DNA from: Flavobacteriales bacterium | Lineage (GTDB): Bacteria; Bacteroidota; Bacteroidia; NS11-12g; UBA9320 | Reading direction: 5' to 3' | DNA: 64,000 bases | NCBI GenBank assembly: GCA_020635455.1 | Contig: JACJZT010000003.1 | Coordinates: 496,001-560,000, forward strand | In this document: in pieces, positions 27,388 through 36,554 of the stretch | How positions within the stretch are numbered: the first letter of the stretch is position 1 | Layout: the number at the start of each line of letters is the position of its first letter | Program-made: the position numbers and the translations under genes | The notes under the pieces: generated by a model | Seen by the model: only the letters and a program-made list of their open reading frames with translations | Databases searched by the model: none | Told to the model about the DNA's origin: nothing

Positions 27388-29033
27388 CCTGACTTCCGCA
27401 AGTTTAATCCTCTGAAAATGCAAGTCTCTCAAAATCTGATACTTGATGGTCTAAAATATCGTTTTCTGGGTGTTAATTTGACTTAATTTCAGTTTATTTG
27501 GTGGATGTATGTTCGAGTTCTAAAACATAAAAATGGTCGGAGCTACATTCAAGTCATCGAAAAGCGAGGGGGTAAATATGTGGTTAGGAAAAGTTTTGGT
27601 TCGGGAAACACTCCCGAAGCAGTTCAAAAATTAAAACTAACCGCCGATCGTTGGGTAGCTAATCAAACAGGCCTTCAAGAGTTTGACTTTGTTGGAGAAC
27701 GGGAGTTATTCAACAAACTTCTTGATAACATCTCCTCTCTTAAGCTGGTAGGTATAGAATTTACATTGGGAAGGCTCTTTGATGAGATAGGCTTTAATAA
27801 TATTGAGGACGAGCTTTTTCGTCATTTGGTTCTTTATCGGTTGGTATATCCAAAGAGCAAGCTGAAAACCACAGAGTATCTCTATCGCTATGAAGGGAAG
27901 CAGTATAGTGAAGATGAGATTTATCGGTACATGGATAAACTCCACAACAAGCAGAAGGATCGCGTTCAGCAGATCAGCTATGCACACACCCTAAGTTTGT
28001 TTCCCAAAGGCATTCAGGTTGTTTTTTACGATGTTACTACAGTTTATTTCGAAATTGACCAAGAGGATGAGTTGCGTAAAACCGGGTTTTCCAAGGAGGG
28101 TAAACATGAAAACCCGCAGATTGTGCTTGGGTTGCTTGTGAGCAGAGATGGATATCCGCTTGCCTATGACATTTTTGAGGGCAATAAGTTTGAAGGTCAC
28201 ACGATGATGCCTGTCATTGATGGTTTTAAACAGAAATACAATCTGGAGCAATTAATTATAGTAGCAGACAGCGGTTTATTATCACGATCCAATATCGAGC
28301 AGCTTCAAGAGCAGAACTATGAATTTATCCTGGGAGCTCGAATCAAGAATGAAAGCACGAGCATCAAGGACAAAATACTCACCCTTCAACTCAAAAATGG
28401 AGAGAGTGCTGTTATCAATAAAGGAGATTTGAGATTGATAATTACTTACTCAGACAAAAGAGCTGAAAAAGATCAATACAATCGTAAAAAAGGCATCAAC
28501 AGGCTTAGTAAACAAATAAGATCCGGTCGCCTAACCAAAGATCACATAAATAAAAGAGGCTACAATAAGTTTCTACGCATGGAGGGTCAGATAAATCTTG
28601 TACTTGACCAACATCAAATTGCACAAGATAAGAAATGGGATGGACTCAAAGGCTATCTGACCAACTCTAAACTCAACAAAGATCAGCTAATTGAAAACTA
28701 TCAACACCTTTGGCAAATTGAGAAGGCATTTAGAGTGGCAAAGACAGAATTAAAACTTCGTCCGGTATTCCACAGAAGGCAAAGAAGAATTGAGGCACAT
28801 ATCTGCCTGAATTTTGCAGCCTACAAAGTATACAAAGAGTTAGAAAGGTTCCTCAAAGAAAACAAATCATCACTGAGTCCACAAAAGGTAATTGAAATCG
28901 CACAGAATATTCACCAGATTGAACTAACAACCCCAACAACTAAAGATGTGCTCAAAAAAACAATCATTCTTTCTGAAGAACAGAAAGATATAGAACGCCT
29001 CTTTCAATTTGGGTGTTAATTTGCGGAAGTCAG
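27388..29033 (+). mobile_element. IS1634-family insertion sequence
   Basis: The 1646-bp element has perfect 14-bp terminal inverted repeats: CCTGACTTCCGCAA at the left end and TTGCGGAAGTCAGG at the right end. One transposase gene fills it. A direct repeat of 238 bp flanks it exactly at both inverted repeats. Long, variable target duplications are known for IS1634-type elements, so the repeat length supports the family assignment. Identity of the two copies points to recent insertion. The element lies between the 3' ends of two convergent genes and broke neither. Confidence 0.92.
27505..29019 (+). CDS. IS1634-family (IS4 superfamily) DDE transposase
   Basis: The 504-residue protein begins 'MYVRVLKHKNGRSYIQVIEK', typical of IS1634-type transposases. 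DDE residues can be placed: first Asp in 'VVFYDVTTVYFEI', second in 'LIIVADSGLLSRSNIEQL', Glu in the C-terminal 'LWQIEKAFRVAKTELKLRP' with the family's 'FHRRQRRIEAHICLNF' following. Full length with no frameshift, so the element is likely active. The frame ends 14 nt before the right inverted repeat end. Confidence 0.95.
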   Translation: MYVRVLKHKNGRSYIQVIEKRGGKYVVRKSFGSGNTPEAVQKLKLTADRWVANQTGLQEFDFVGERELFNKLLDNISSLKLVGIEFTLGRLFDEIGFNNIEDELFRHLVLYRLVYPKSKLKTTEYLYRYEGKQYSEDEIYRYMDKLHNKQKDRVQQISYAHTLSLFPKGIQVVFYDVTTVYFEIDQEDELRKTGFSKEGKHENPQIVLGLLVSRDGYPLAYDIFEGNKFEGHTMMPVIDGFKQKYNLEQLIIVADSGLLSRSNIEQLQEQNYEFILGARIKNESTSIKDKILTLQLKNGESAVINKGDLRLIITYSDKRAEKDQYNRKKGINRLSKQIRSGRLTKDHINKRGYNKFLRMEGQINLVLDQHQIAQDKKWDGLKGYLTNSKLNKDQLIENYQHLWQIEKAFRVAKTELKLRPVFHRRQRRIEAHICLNFAAYKVYKELERFLKENKSSLSPQKVIEIAQNIHQIELTTPTTKDVLKKTIILSEEQKDIERLFQFGC

Positions 29034-29271
29034 GAAGAGATGGTTTGTGGAATGCTTGTAGAGTAGATAAATGAACAGATCCGGAATAAAATATTCCGAA
29101 TCATATACTCCTTCGGTAAGAGGAGTAATTATTTAAACTATTGGGAGTGTATAGTTAATTTAACCGGCAAAAAAGTCTTTCATCCTGTCGAAGAAACCTT
29201 TTTCCTTATGAGATTCAGAAGGAATGAAATTTTCGGATGATTCAAGTTTTTTGATGAGTTCCTTTTCTTCT
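29034..29271. repeat. 238-bp direct repeat, right copy (target-site duplication)
   Basis: Right-hand copy of 27150-27387. It contains the last 33 nt of the thioredoxin-like gene (29034-29066) and continues into the intact 3' end of dnaJ (29160-29271). It starts directly after the right inverted repeat of the insertion element. Confidence 0.92.
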
Positions 29272-30290
29272 GAGGTCAGTTTTTTGGGTGTGTAAATATT
29301 TATTTGTACTAGTTGATCTCCCCGCCCATATCCGTTCAATTCAGGTACACCCTTATTTCTTAACCTTAGCATTTTACCGCCCTGAGTTCCCGCATCGATC
29401 TTAACTTTAACCTTTCCATCTATGGTTGGGATTTCCACTTCACCGCCTAAGGCTGCCGTTGGGAAACTAATGAACAGATCGTATAATAAATTGTTATTTT
29501 CTCTCTTTAGCTGTGGGTGTTCGATCTCCTCAATCAAAACGATCAAATCTCCATCCGGACCACCCATGGGCGATTCGTTCCCATGACCTCTCATGGACAG
29601 TTGCATCCCGTTTTGAACTCCTGCCGGGATTTTTATGGAAGTGGTTACTTCTTCGTTGATCAAGCCCTGAGCATCGGATCCGGCAGGCCTGTTTTCAAGC
29701 TTTCTTCCCAATCCGTTACACGATGGACAGGTGCTTGAAGTTTGCATCGGACCTAAAAATGTATTTGAAACCCTGCTTACCATTCCGGAGCCGTTACAAG
29801 TACTGCAAGTACCAAATTTAGCTCCCGGGGCAGCTTTCTTTTTTGTGTATTTAACTTTCTTTTCTACTCCCTTGCAAATGTCTTCCAGACTGAGTTTTAA
29901 TTTGATACGGATATTGGAACCTGCGGCAGCCCTACCTCCTCTTCCACCTCTGCCACCTCCGCCAAAAAAGCTTTCAAAGGGATTTCCATCTCCAAAAATA
30001 TCCCCAAACTGACTGAAGATATCATCCATGTTCATTCCGCCTTGCCCACCACCACCGGCACCTCTGACACCATCATGACCAAAGCGGTCGTAGGCACTTC
30101 TTTTATCCGGATTGCTCAATACTTCATAAGCCTGAGCAGCCTCTTTGAACTTTTCTTCAGCACTGCTGTCACCTTGATTTTTATCAGGGTGGTATTTAAT
30201 GGCCAACTTTCGGTAAGCCTTTTTTAACTCGTCTTGTGTTGCCGATTTAGCAACACCTAAAATTTCATAATAGTCTCTTTTTGCTGCCAT
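29160..30290 (-). CDS. dnaJ: Chaperone DnaJ lacking one zinc centre
   Basis: DnaJ delivers substrates to DnaK. The J domain (residues 1-70) has HPD at 34-36, followed by a Gly/Phe region (about 75-120). The zinc region contains only two CxxCxGxG motifs (C162/C165 and C188/C191). The expected first motif is replaced by 'AAPGAKFG' and the fourth by 'RPAGSDAQG'. In known DnaJ proteins motifs 1+4 form zinc centre I and 2+3 form centre II, so only centre II remains. C-terminal substrate-binding domains are normal. Length 376 aa. The start overlaps grpE by 1 nt; dnaK is not in the window. Confidence 0.93.
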   Translation of the reverse strand: MAAKRDYYEILGVAKSATQDELKKAYRKLAIKYHPDKNQGDSSAEEKFKEAAQAYEVLSNPDKRSAYDRFGHDGVRGAGGGGQGGMNMDDIFSQFGDIFGDGNPFESFFGGGGRGGRGGRAAAGSNIRIKLKLSLEDICKGVEKKVKYTKKKAAPGAKFGTCSTCNGSGMVSRVSNTFLGPMQTSSTCPSCNGLGRKLENRPAGSDAQGLINEEVTTSIKIPAGVQNGMQLSMRGHGNESPMGGPDGDLIVLIEEIEHPQLKRENNNLLYDLFISFPTAALGGEVEIPTIDGKVKVKIDAGTQGGKMLRLRNKGVPELNGYGRGDQLVQINIYTPKKLTSEEKELIKKLESSENFIPSESHKEKGFFDRMKDFFAG

Positions 30291-30913
30291 TATTCTCCAA
30301 TTACCACTTTAGCAAAACGAATTACTTTATCGTTGAGCATATACCCCTTTTCGATCTCATCGATCACTTTTCCTTTTAAATCTTTTGAAGGTGCAGCGGT
30401 TTTCACAATCGCTTCATGCATATCCGCATCAAACTCTTTTCCGATGGTTTCGTATGCATTCAATCCTTTTTGGGAAAGGGTGCTTTTCAATTTGTGGGAG
30501 ACCAGTTTTACGCCATCTGTAAGTGCTTTCGCATCACTTGAAGTTTCAAAGGCCTTTTCCGCCCTGTCAAAATCATCCAAAACCGGAAGTAAGGACTTTA
30601 ATACATCTTCTCCTGCCGTTTTAAACAATTCCAATCTTTCTTTATTGGTCCTCCTTTTATAATTCTCAAAATCACTGTAAAGCCTCAGGTACTTGTCCTT
30701 CAATTCTTTGTTTTCGGCTACCATTTTTTCAAGCTCATCCAATTCTGAACTTTCCTCATTTGCCTGCTCCTCTGTGTTTTCTATACTTTTGTCAGTTTGT
30801 TCTTCACCCGGGATCTCATTAATGGTGCTTTTTTCGTTCTGTTCATTTACCGATTCCTGCGAATTTTCATTTTCCGCACCTGTATCCTTAACATTACTGT
30901 CTTTATTTTGCAT
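30290..30913 (-). CDS. grpE: Nucleotide exchange factor GrpE
   Basis: GrpE releases ADP from DnaK. I chose ATG 30913 (207 aa); a TTG at 30958 would add 15 residues. The N-terminal part is acidic and coiled-coil-like ('EEQANEESSELDELEKMVAE'), followed by the GrpE core 'YLRLYSDFENYKRRTNKER', 'LLPVLDDFDRAEKAFE', and the conserved end 'VIDEIEKGYMLNDKVIRFAK'. It is in an operon with dnaJ, whose start overlaps the grpE stop. Confidence 0.93.
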   Translation of the reverse strand: MQNKDSNVKDTGAENENSQESVNEQNEKSTINEIPGEEQTDKSIENTEEQANEESSELDELEKMVAENKELKDKYLRLYSDFENYKRRTNKERLELFKTAGEDVLKSLLPVLDDFDRAEKAFETSSDAKALTDGVKLVSHKLKSTLSQKGLNAYETIGKEFDADMHEAIVKTAAPSKDLKGKVIDEIEKGYMLNDKVIRFAKVVIGE

Positions 30914-31015
30914 TAGTCTTTTAAATAATTTCTGAAACGTATTCAAATTTGTTGCCAATCAAAAAAAAGTGACAATTTGACCTGAAAATAAAAGGGTTAC
31001 TGAAGTGTAATTAAC

Positions 31016-31552
31016 TTACTCTACCTTGTACTTTTCAAGTTCATTTTCGAGGTTGATACCGAAAAGGTCTTTCGCTATTATTTTACCCTCCGGATCAAGC
31101 AGGAACATTGCCGGTATTGAAGAAACTCCATAATCTGAAACGGCTTTTGTGTTCCATTTTTTAAAATCACAGACATGATTTGGCCAGTTTAGCTGATCGT
31201 TCTGTATTGCTTTTTTCCAAATTTCCTTATCGGTATCCAGAGAAACGGAATAGATCGCCAAACCCTCTGAATCTTTGAGTTTAACCTGAGTGTATTTATT
31301 ATAAGCCCGTATCAGATTCGGGTTTTCCTTTCGGCAGGGTCCACACCAGGATGCCCAAAAATCAACAACCACGTATTTACCTTTGAGGTCACTCAATTTC
31401 AATTCCTGACCATCAGGTGTTTGCATACTGATTTCAGGAGCCTGATCCCCTTTTCCCAAAATGGTAACGGAAGAGTTTAAAATAAAAGCTCCCAGAATCA
31501 ATCCGACCAAAACAGGGACGATTATTAAAATTTTCTTTCTGATAAATACCAT
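31016..31552 (-). CDS. TlpA/ResA-like periplasmic thiol-disulfide oxidoreductase
   Basis: The protein (178 aa) has an N-terminal membrane anchor (about residues 7-29) and a thioredoxin fold with the motif 'DFWASWCGPCRKENPNLIRA' (CGPC) and the cis-Pro loop 'GVSSIPAMFLLDPEGKI'. This matches TlpA/ResA proteins that reduce apocytochrome c or other periplasmic cysteines. It is upstream of no obvious cytochrome gene, so its client is unknown. Same strand as murA, 29 nt away. Confidence 0.88.
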   Translation of the reverse strand: MVFIRKKILIIVPVLVGLILGAFILNSSVTILGKGDQAPEISMQTPDGQELKLSDLKGKYVVVDFWASWCGPCRKENPNLIRAYNKYTQVKLKDSEGLAIYSVSLDTDKEIWKKAIQNDQLNWPNHVCDFKKWNTKAVSDYGVSSIPAMFLLDPEGKIIAKDLFGINLENELEKYKVE

Positions 31553-31581
31553 ATTAGGATTTTAGCAAATTACATTCCAAA

Positions 31582-32889
31582 TTATATTCGCTCAATATGA
31601 GCTCCGAGTGCGTTTAATCTTCCCTCAATGTTTTCATATCCTCTGTCGATCTGCTCAATGTTGTTTATAATTGAAGTACCTTCGGCTGATAATGCTGCAA
31701 TGAGCAAGGAGACCCCTGCTCTGATATCCGGAGAGGTCATTTTGATCCCTCTTAAGGGCATTCTTCTGTCAAGCCCCATTACCGTTGCCCGGTGTGGATC
31801 ACATAAAATGATCTGTGCACCCATATCGATCAGATTATCTACAAAAAACAATCTGCTTTCAAACATTTTCTGATGAATAAGAACATTCCCCTTGGCCTGA
31901 GTGGCCATTACAAGAATTACGCTCAAAAGATCCGGAGTCAGGCCCGGCCAGGGCGCATCGGCTATGGTTAGCATACTTCCGTCGATAAAGGATTCGATCT
32001 GATAATGCCTTTGTGAAGGCACCCTGATATCGTCGTTTTCAATTGAAAACTGCAAGCCAAATTTCTCAAAAGTATTCGGTATTAATCCAAGATGCCTTAC
32101 TCCGGCACCTTTAATGGTAATTTCCGATTCGGTAAGTGCGGCTAAAGCCATAAAACTACCAACTTCTATCATGTCGGGCAAAAGAGTGTGTTCGCATCCT
32201 TTCAGATACTCTACACCTTTTATTCGCAGCAAATTGGAACCAATACCCTCTATGATGGCACCCATGTTCACTAGCATTTCACACAACTGCTGAACATAAG
32301 GCTCGCATGCGGCATTGTAAATGGTTGTGGTTCCCGAGGCGAGAGAAGCTGCCATCAAAATATTTGCCGTTCCGGTGACCGAAGCCTCCTCAAGCAACAT
32401 GTATGCTCCGGTTAATTTTTCAGCCTTTACCTTATAAAAGCTCTCCTTTCGTAAAAACTCAAAACTTGCCCCAAGATTTTCAAAACCAATAAAATGTGTG
32501 TCTAATCTTCTTCGGCCAATTTTATCCCCTCCGGGACTAGGTATATAACCCTTGCCAAATCGGGTTAATAAAGGACCAATGATCATGATGGAACCCCTTA
32601 GTGATGCACCTTTGGTTTTAAACTCATCGCTGTCGAGAAATTCCAGGTCGATCTCATCCGCCTTAAAAGACCATGAGCCTTTTTGAGAAAGGGGATTCAC
32701 CTTTACTCCCAGATTTCTTAAGAGATCGATCAGGCGATTTACGTCTTTGATATCCGGAATGTTGTGAATGACAACCTCCTCGGGGGTAAGTAAAACCGCC
32801 GACAAAACCTGCAGGGCTTCGTTTTTTGCTCCCTGAGGAACCAAACTGCCTTTTAATTTTAAACCACCTTCAATTTTAAATGAGCCCAT
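31582..32889 (-). CDS. murA: UDP-N-acetylglucosamine 1-carboxyvinyltransferase with Asp at the catalytic Cys position
   Basis: MurA transfers enolpyruvate from PEP to UDP-GlcNAc, the first committed step of peptidoglycan synthesis. The 435-residue protein has the EPSP-synthase-like double fold. The catalytic loop reads 'IPSPGGDKIGRRRLDTHFIG': Asp122 stands where most MurA proteins have the catalytic Cys (Cys115 in E. coli). Such Cys-to-Asp enzymes are active and naturally resistant to fosfomycin in other lineages (established), so intrinsic resistance is predicted here. The remaining conserved residues, including 'KNEAL' and 'DRGYENIEGRLNALGA', are intact. Confidence 0.93.
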   Translation of the reverse strand: MGSFKIEGGLKLKGSLVPQGAKNEALQVLSAVLLTPEEVVIHNIPDIKDVNRLIDLLRNLGVKVNPLSQKGSWSFKADEIDLEFLDSDEFKTKGASLRGSIMIIGPLLTRFGKGYIPSPGGDKIGRRRLDTHFIGFENLGASFEFLRKESFYKVKAEKLTGAYMLLEEASVTGTANILMAASLASGTTTIYNAACEPYVQQLCEMLVNMGAIIEGIGSNLLRIKGVEYLKGCEHTLLPDMIEVGSFMALAALTESEITIKGAGVRHLGLIPNTFEKFGLQFSIENDDIRVPSQRHYQIESFIDGSMLTIADAPWPGLTPDLLSVILVMATQAKGNVLIHQKMFESRLFFVDNLIDMGAQIILCDPHRATVMGLDRRMPLRGIKMTSPDIRAGVSLLIAALSAEGTSIINNIEQIDRGYENIEGRLNALGAHIERI

Positions 32890-32919
32890 CCGAATGGTAA
32901 TCTTCGATCTGTAAAAACA

Positions 32920-33564
32920 CTAGTAACGCGAGTCTTTTCCTCTGCCCCTGTTGCCCTTGTTCCTGTATTTGTTATTGCGGTTGTTCCCCTGCCTGAAATG
33001 GTTCTTGTTTCGTTTAATGTCTTTTTCTACATGAATGTTAAGGTCCTCGGAATTTAATTTCAGGGTATTTCCTGAGAGGGTTTTTAAATGTTCCGTGATC
33101 ATTTCAGGTGTGAGGTTTTCATTGTTCCAATTTCGCGAAGAATTGGTCATGAACGAAGCGATCATGTTTATAAAACTTTGCCGGATCTCAGAGTTTTCAA
33201 CTTTAACGGCACGGTCCACCATATATTGGAGGTTCCTGCCATAGAAACGAAACTTGATCCTTACATTATTGTAGGGTATGGTTTCCGGTTTGCGATTAAG
33301 TTCTTCAGGTTCCGGTTTGGGAAAAGGTCCGTCGATATCAAGTTTGAAACCTGACATAATATGCAGATGATCCCATAGCTTTTGCTTGTAATTATCCAGA
33401 TCCTTAATTCCGGGATTCAGATTTATCATCACGTTGATCAGGTTCATGGATAATCTTGATCTCAATTCACGATCAGGCACCGATGTAACCTTGTCAACCA
33501 TTTTTTGCATGCTTCTCCCATATTCCGTAAGTATTAATCCCGGTCGCTGGGTATTGTATTCCAT
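32920..33564 (-). CDS. DUF4290 domain-containing protein
   Basis: I chose ATG 33564 (214 aa); a GTG 12 nt upstream is possible. 'MEYNTQRPGLILTEYGRSMQ' is the diagnostic start of DUF4290, a family confined to Bacteroidota with no known function. The body is helical, and the C-terminus is a short Arg/Asn/Gly-rich tail ('RQGNNRNNKYRNKGNRGRGK') that looks disordered and could bind nucleic acid; that is inference. It is directly upstream of murA on the same strand, a neighbourhood I associate with this family in related genomes. Confidence 0.85.
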   Translation of the reverse strand: MEYNTQRPGLILTEYGRSMQKMVDKVTSVPDRELRSRLSMNLINVMINLNPGIKDLDNYKQKLWDHLHIMSGFKLDIDGPFPKPEPEELNRKPETIPYNNVRIKFRFYGRNLQYMVDRAVKVENSEIRQSFINMIASFMTNSSRNWNNENLTPEMITEHLKTLSGNTLKLNSEDLNIHVEKDIKRNKNHFRQGNNRNNKYRNKGNRGRGKDSRY

Positions 33565-33831
33565 TATTTCTTGCACCCTTCAAATTTAGTAAAAAACTTA
33601 TCGAATCCTTCCATTCCCTTTTAAACGATGGCACGGGTCAAATTCAAACAAATTTATCTTACCAAAACTCAGAAAAAACCTCATCCTTACACCTTGCCAC
33701 GTCAAGTCATGAAATCTAAATGTTTAAGGATCCCAGAACCACGTTTCCTGTTGACCTTTACCTGATAAACATGGTTACCTTTAAAACTATCTGAAATTTT
33801 ATAGTAAATTAGCCAGTTGAATTCCGATAAA

Positions 33832-35640
33832 ATGAAAAACCTATACTATTTGATCCTGTGCTTACTAATTTTAAACGCATGTGGTTCTCAGAACCAAGAT
33901 TCGAAAAAATTACAGGAAGAAGTTAAAACATACCTTGAAGAGTACAATAAAAAATTTCAGGAATTGCTAATTGCAAGTAGCGAAGCTCAATGGAAATTAA
34001 ATACAATGATCCGGGAAAATGACAGCATTACCGGAAAAAAAGCAACAGAAGCAGGAGAAGAGTTCGCTAAATTTACCGGTAGCAAAGAGAACATTGAAAA
34101 AGCTAAAACCTATCTGGCTTCTAAAAATGATCTGAGCGATCTTCAGGTGAGGCAGCTCGAAACCATTTTGTTCATGGCAGGAGGCAATCCCGAAATTGCC
34201 GGAGATGTTGTTAAGGAAAGAATAAAGGCTGAAACTGAACAAACCGGATTATTGTACGGCTTTAAATACATGATGAATGAAAAGGAATTGAGTACGAATG
34301 AACTGGACGATATTCTTAAAAATTCAGCGGATCTGGAAAAAAGGTTAAGCGCCTGGAAAACCAGCAAGGAAGTTGGTAAAACTTTAAAGAACGGACTTGA
34401 AAAACTGCGTAACCTAAGAAATAAATCCGTACAAGCCCTTGACTACAGCGACTATTTTGCTTACCAGGCCGCCGAATACGGAATGAGTGATGTGGAAGTT
34501 GTAGAAGAATGCGATAAAATGATTAAGGATGTTTGGCCATTATACCGCGAACTGCATACCTGGGCTAGGTACGAACTTGCAAAAAAATACAACAAAGATG
34601 TACCGGATTATCTGCCGGCTCATTGGTTGCCCAACAGATGGGGTCAGGACTGGACGGCAATGGTGAATGTTGAAGGCATCGACCTCGATGAAGCCTTAAA
34701 ATCAAAATCGGCAGAATGGGTTGTTGAACAAGGAGAATACTTTTACAAGAGCCTTGGGTTTGACGCACTTCCAAAATCCTTCTATGAAAAATCGAGTTTG
34801 TATCCACTTCCTCCCGGTACCGATTATAAAAAGAACAATCATGCAAGTGCCTGGCACATCGATAATGATAAAGACGTGAGGAGCCTGATGAGTGTTGAAC
34901 CCAACACAGAATGGTGGGGAACAGTACTTCATGAACTGGGACATATTTATTATTACATGACCTACTCGAACAACGATGTTCCAATCATTTTAAGGGGAGG
35001 AGCAAACAGAGCTTACCATGAAGCAATGGGTAGTTTGATCGGACTTGCAGCCATGCAAAAACCTTTTCTTCAGGAATTCGGGCTGGTAGCAAAAAATGTT
35101 CAGTCGAACGATACCATGAACATGCTCAAAGAAGCTCTTGATTTTGTGGTACACATCCCTTGGGGTGCAGGTGTAATGACCCATTTTGAGCACGATCTGT
35201 ATACCGGAAACATAAAAAAAGATGCCTTCAACAAGACCTGGTGGGAATACGTAAAAAAGTTTCAGGGAATCGTTCCACCTGAAGAACGCGGTGAACAATA
35301 CTGTGATGCAGCAACCAAAACGCACATTAACGACGACGCGGCACAGTATTACGACTACTCAATGAGCAATGTTCTCTTGTTCCAGTTTCACGATCATATA
35401 GCCAAAAACATATTGAAACAGGACCCACATAACACAAACTACCTGGGTAGTAAGGAAACAGGTGACTTTCTAAGGAAACTGATGTATCCCGGAGCAAGCG
35501 TCGATTGGCGTCAACATTTAAAGGACAATCTCGGAAGTGAAATGAGCGCCAAACCCATGCTTGAATATTTTGAGCCTTTGCTGGTTTACCTTAAGAACTT
35601 AAATAAAGGAAGAACCTACACACTTCCTGAAACACTCTAG
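33832..35640 (+). CDS. M2-family peptidyl-dipeptidase (ACE-like), lipoprotein
   Basis: I chose ATG 33832 (602 aa), which gives a lipoprotein signal peptide 'MKNLYYLILCLLILNACGSQ' with lipobox LNAC; a TTG at 33817 is less likely. The zinc site H367-E-L-G-H371 in 'VLHELGHIYYYMTY', with a third ligand Glu in 'AYHEAMGSLIGLAA', marks the M2 angiotensin-converting-enzyme family. It should cleave dipeptides from peptide C-termini at the cell surface or periplasm. The catalytic Tyr/His near 'HFHDHIAK'-like positions ('QFHDHIAKNIL') are present. It is convergent with recR, 3 nt apart. Confidence 0.9.
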   Translation: MKNLYYLILCLLILNACGSQNQDSKKLQEEVKTYLEEYNKKFQELLIASSEAQWKLNTMIRENDSITGKKATEAGEEFAKFTGSKENIEKAKTYLASKNDLSDLQVRQLETILFMAGGNPEIAGDVVKERIKAETEQTGLLYGFKYMMNEKELSTNELDDILKNSADLEKRLSAWKTSKEVGKTLKNGLEKLRNLRNKSVQALDYSDYFAYQAAEYGMSDVEVVEECDKMIKDVWPLYRELHTWARYELAKKYNKDVPDYLPAHWLPNRWGQDWTAMVNVEGIDLDEALKSKSAEWVVEQGEYFYKSLGFDALPKSFYEKSSLYPLPPGTDYKKNNHASAWHIDNDKDVRSLMSVEPNTEWWGTVLHELGHIYYYMTYSNNDVPIILRGGANRAYHEAMGSLIGLAAMQKPFLQEFGLVAKNVQSNDTMNMLKEALDFVVHIPWGAGVMTHFEHDLYTGNIKKDAFNKTWWEYVKKFQGIVPPEERGEQYCDAATKTHINDDAAQYYDYSMSNVLLFQFHDHIAKNILKQDPHNTNYLGSKETGDFLRKLMYPGASVDWRQHLKDNLGSEMSAKPMLEYFEPLLVYLKNLNKGRTYTLPETL

Positions 35641-35643
35641 GTG

Positions 35644-36246
35644 CTATTGAACCCTTACACGGGAGATCAGCGACCTTCCCAGGGTAATTTCATCGGCAAA
35701 TTCAAGTTCGCCACCTATAGAAATTCCTCTTGAGATCTGAGTAACCTTTACTTCCTTTTCTTTTAATTTTTTACTTAAATAAAAAGAAGTAGTATCCCCT
35801 TCCATGGTTGCGCTTAGGGCCAGAATAACTTCTTCGGTTTCATTTTCTTCAACTCTTTTAAGCAAACTTGAGATGTTAATGTCATCAGGACCGATCCCAT
35901 CCAGGGGGGAAATTAATCCGTTCAGAACATGGTAGGTGCCATTGTATTGACCGGTTGATTCTATTGAAATGCAATCCTGAAAATCCTTCACCACACAGAT
36001 CAATTGTTTGTTGCGGTTGACGGCATTGCAAATGTCACAGGTTTCGGCTTCTGAAATGTTGTGACAAATTTTACAAAATTGCAGATTGGTCTTAAGATTT
36101 ATCATTGCAGAAGCCATGGACCCGACGATCTCCTCTGGTTGTTTCATCAAATAGATCACCATTCTCAAAGCGGTTTTTTTTCCAATGCCCGGGAACTGAG
36201 ACAATTCATTTACCGCATTCTCCAAAATTTTGGATGGAAGATTCAT
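35644..36246 (-). CDS. recR: Recombination mediator RecR
   Basis: RecR (200 aa) with RecO loads RecA at gaps. The helix-hairpin-helix 'LSQFPGIGKKTALRMVIYLM' (about 14-33), the Cys4 zinc motif 'CKICHNISEAETCDIC' (about 57-72) and the Toprim core with 'LALSATMEGDTTSFYL' are all visible. Length is normal. It is 3 nt from the convergent M2 peptidase, with no terminator between them. Confidence 0.94.
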   Translation of the reverse strand: MNLPSKILENAVNELSQFPGIGKKTALRMVIYLMKQPEEIVGSMASAMINLKTNLQFCKICHNISEAETCDICNAVNRNKQLICVVKDFQDCISIESTGQYNGTYHVLNGLISPLDGIGPDDINISSLLKRVEENETEEVILALSATMEGDTTSFYLSKKLKEKEVKVTQISRGISIGGELEFADEITLGRSLISRVRVQ

Positions 36247-36423
36247 TTTGATGTAGAAATTATATGTGCAAAGGACAAAAATAATTTATTCCTGAAATTC
36301 TTTGGATATTATCAGGCATAATAATGAACAACACAAAAAAAGAACATAAGTTTTCTTACCTTTTCTGTTCGAAGTCAGTGACCTCCATGATCAATTTTGC
36401 AGGTTATTTATTCAATAATTCGA

Positions 36424-36454
36424 TTGGATTGTATTCGGCATAAGTGTAACTTTG
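36424..36454 (+). promoter_or_regulatory. Promoter of tRNA-Pro
   Basis: TTG at 36424-36426 and TAACTTTG at 36447-36454 fit the Bacteroidota -33 (TTG) and -7 (TAnnTTTG) elements, with a 20-nt spacer. The mature tRNA starts 17 nt downstream. Confidence 0.65.
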
Positions 36455-36470
36455 CACTCCTTTAAAAGTT

Positions 36471-36544
36471 CGGGGTGTAGCTCAGCCCGGTAGAGTACAC
36501 GTCTGGGGGGCGTGTGGTCGCAAGTTCGAATCTTGTCACCCCGA
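36471..36544 (+). tRNA. tRNA-Pro (anticodon GGG)
   Basis: The 74-nt sequence folds into a cloverleaf: acceptor CGGGGTG/CACCCCG, D stem GCTC/GAGT, anticodon stem CACGT/GCGTG with loop CTGGGGG (anticodon GGG), T stem GCAAG/CTTGT with loop TTCGAAT. Discriminator base A; CCA is not encoded. It lies at the left border of the defence island, which makes it a candidate integration site. I could not find a copy of its 3' end elsewhere in the window. Confidence 0.95.
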
Positions 36545-36554
36545 CATCGTTAAC

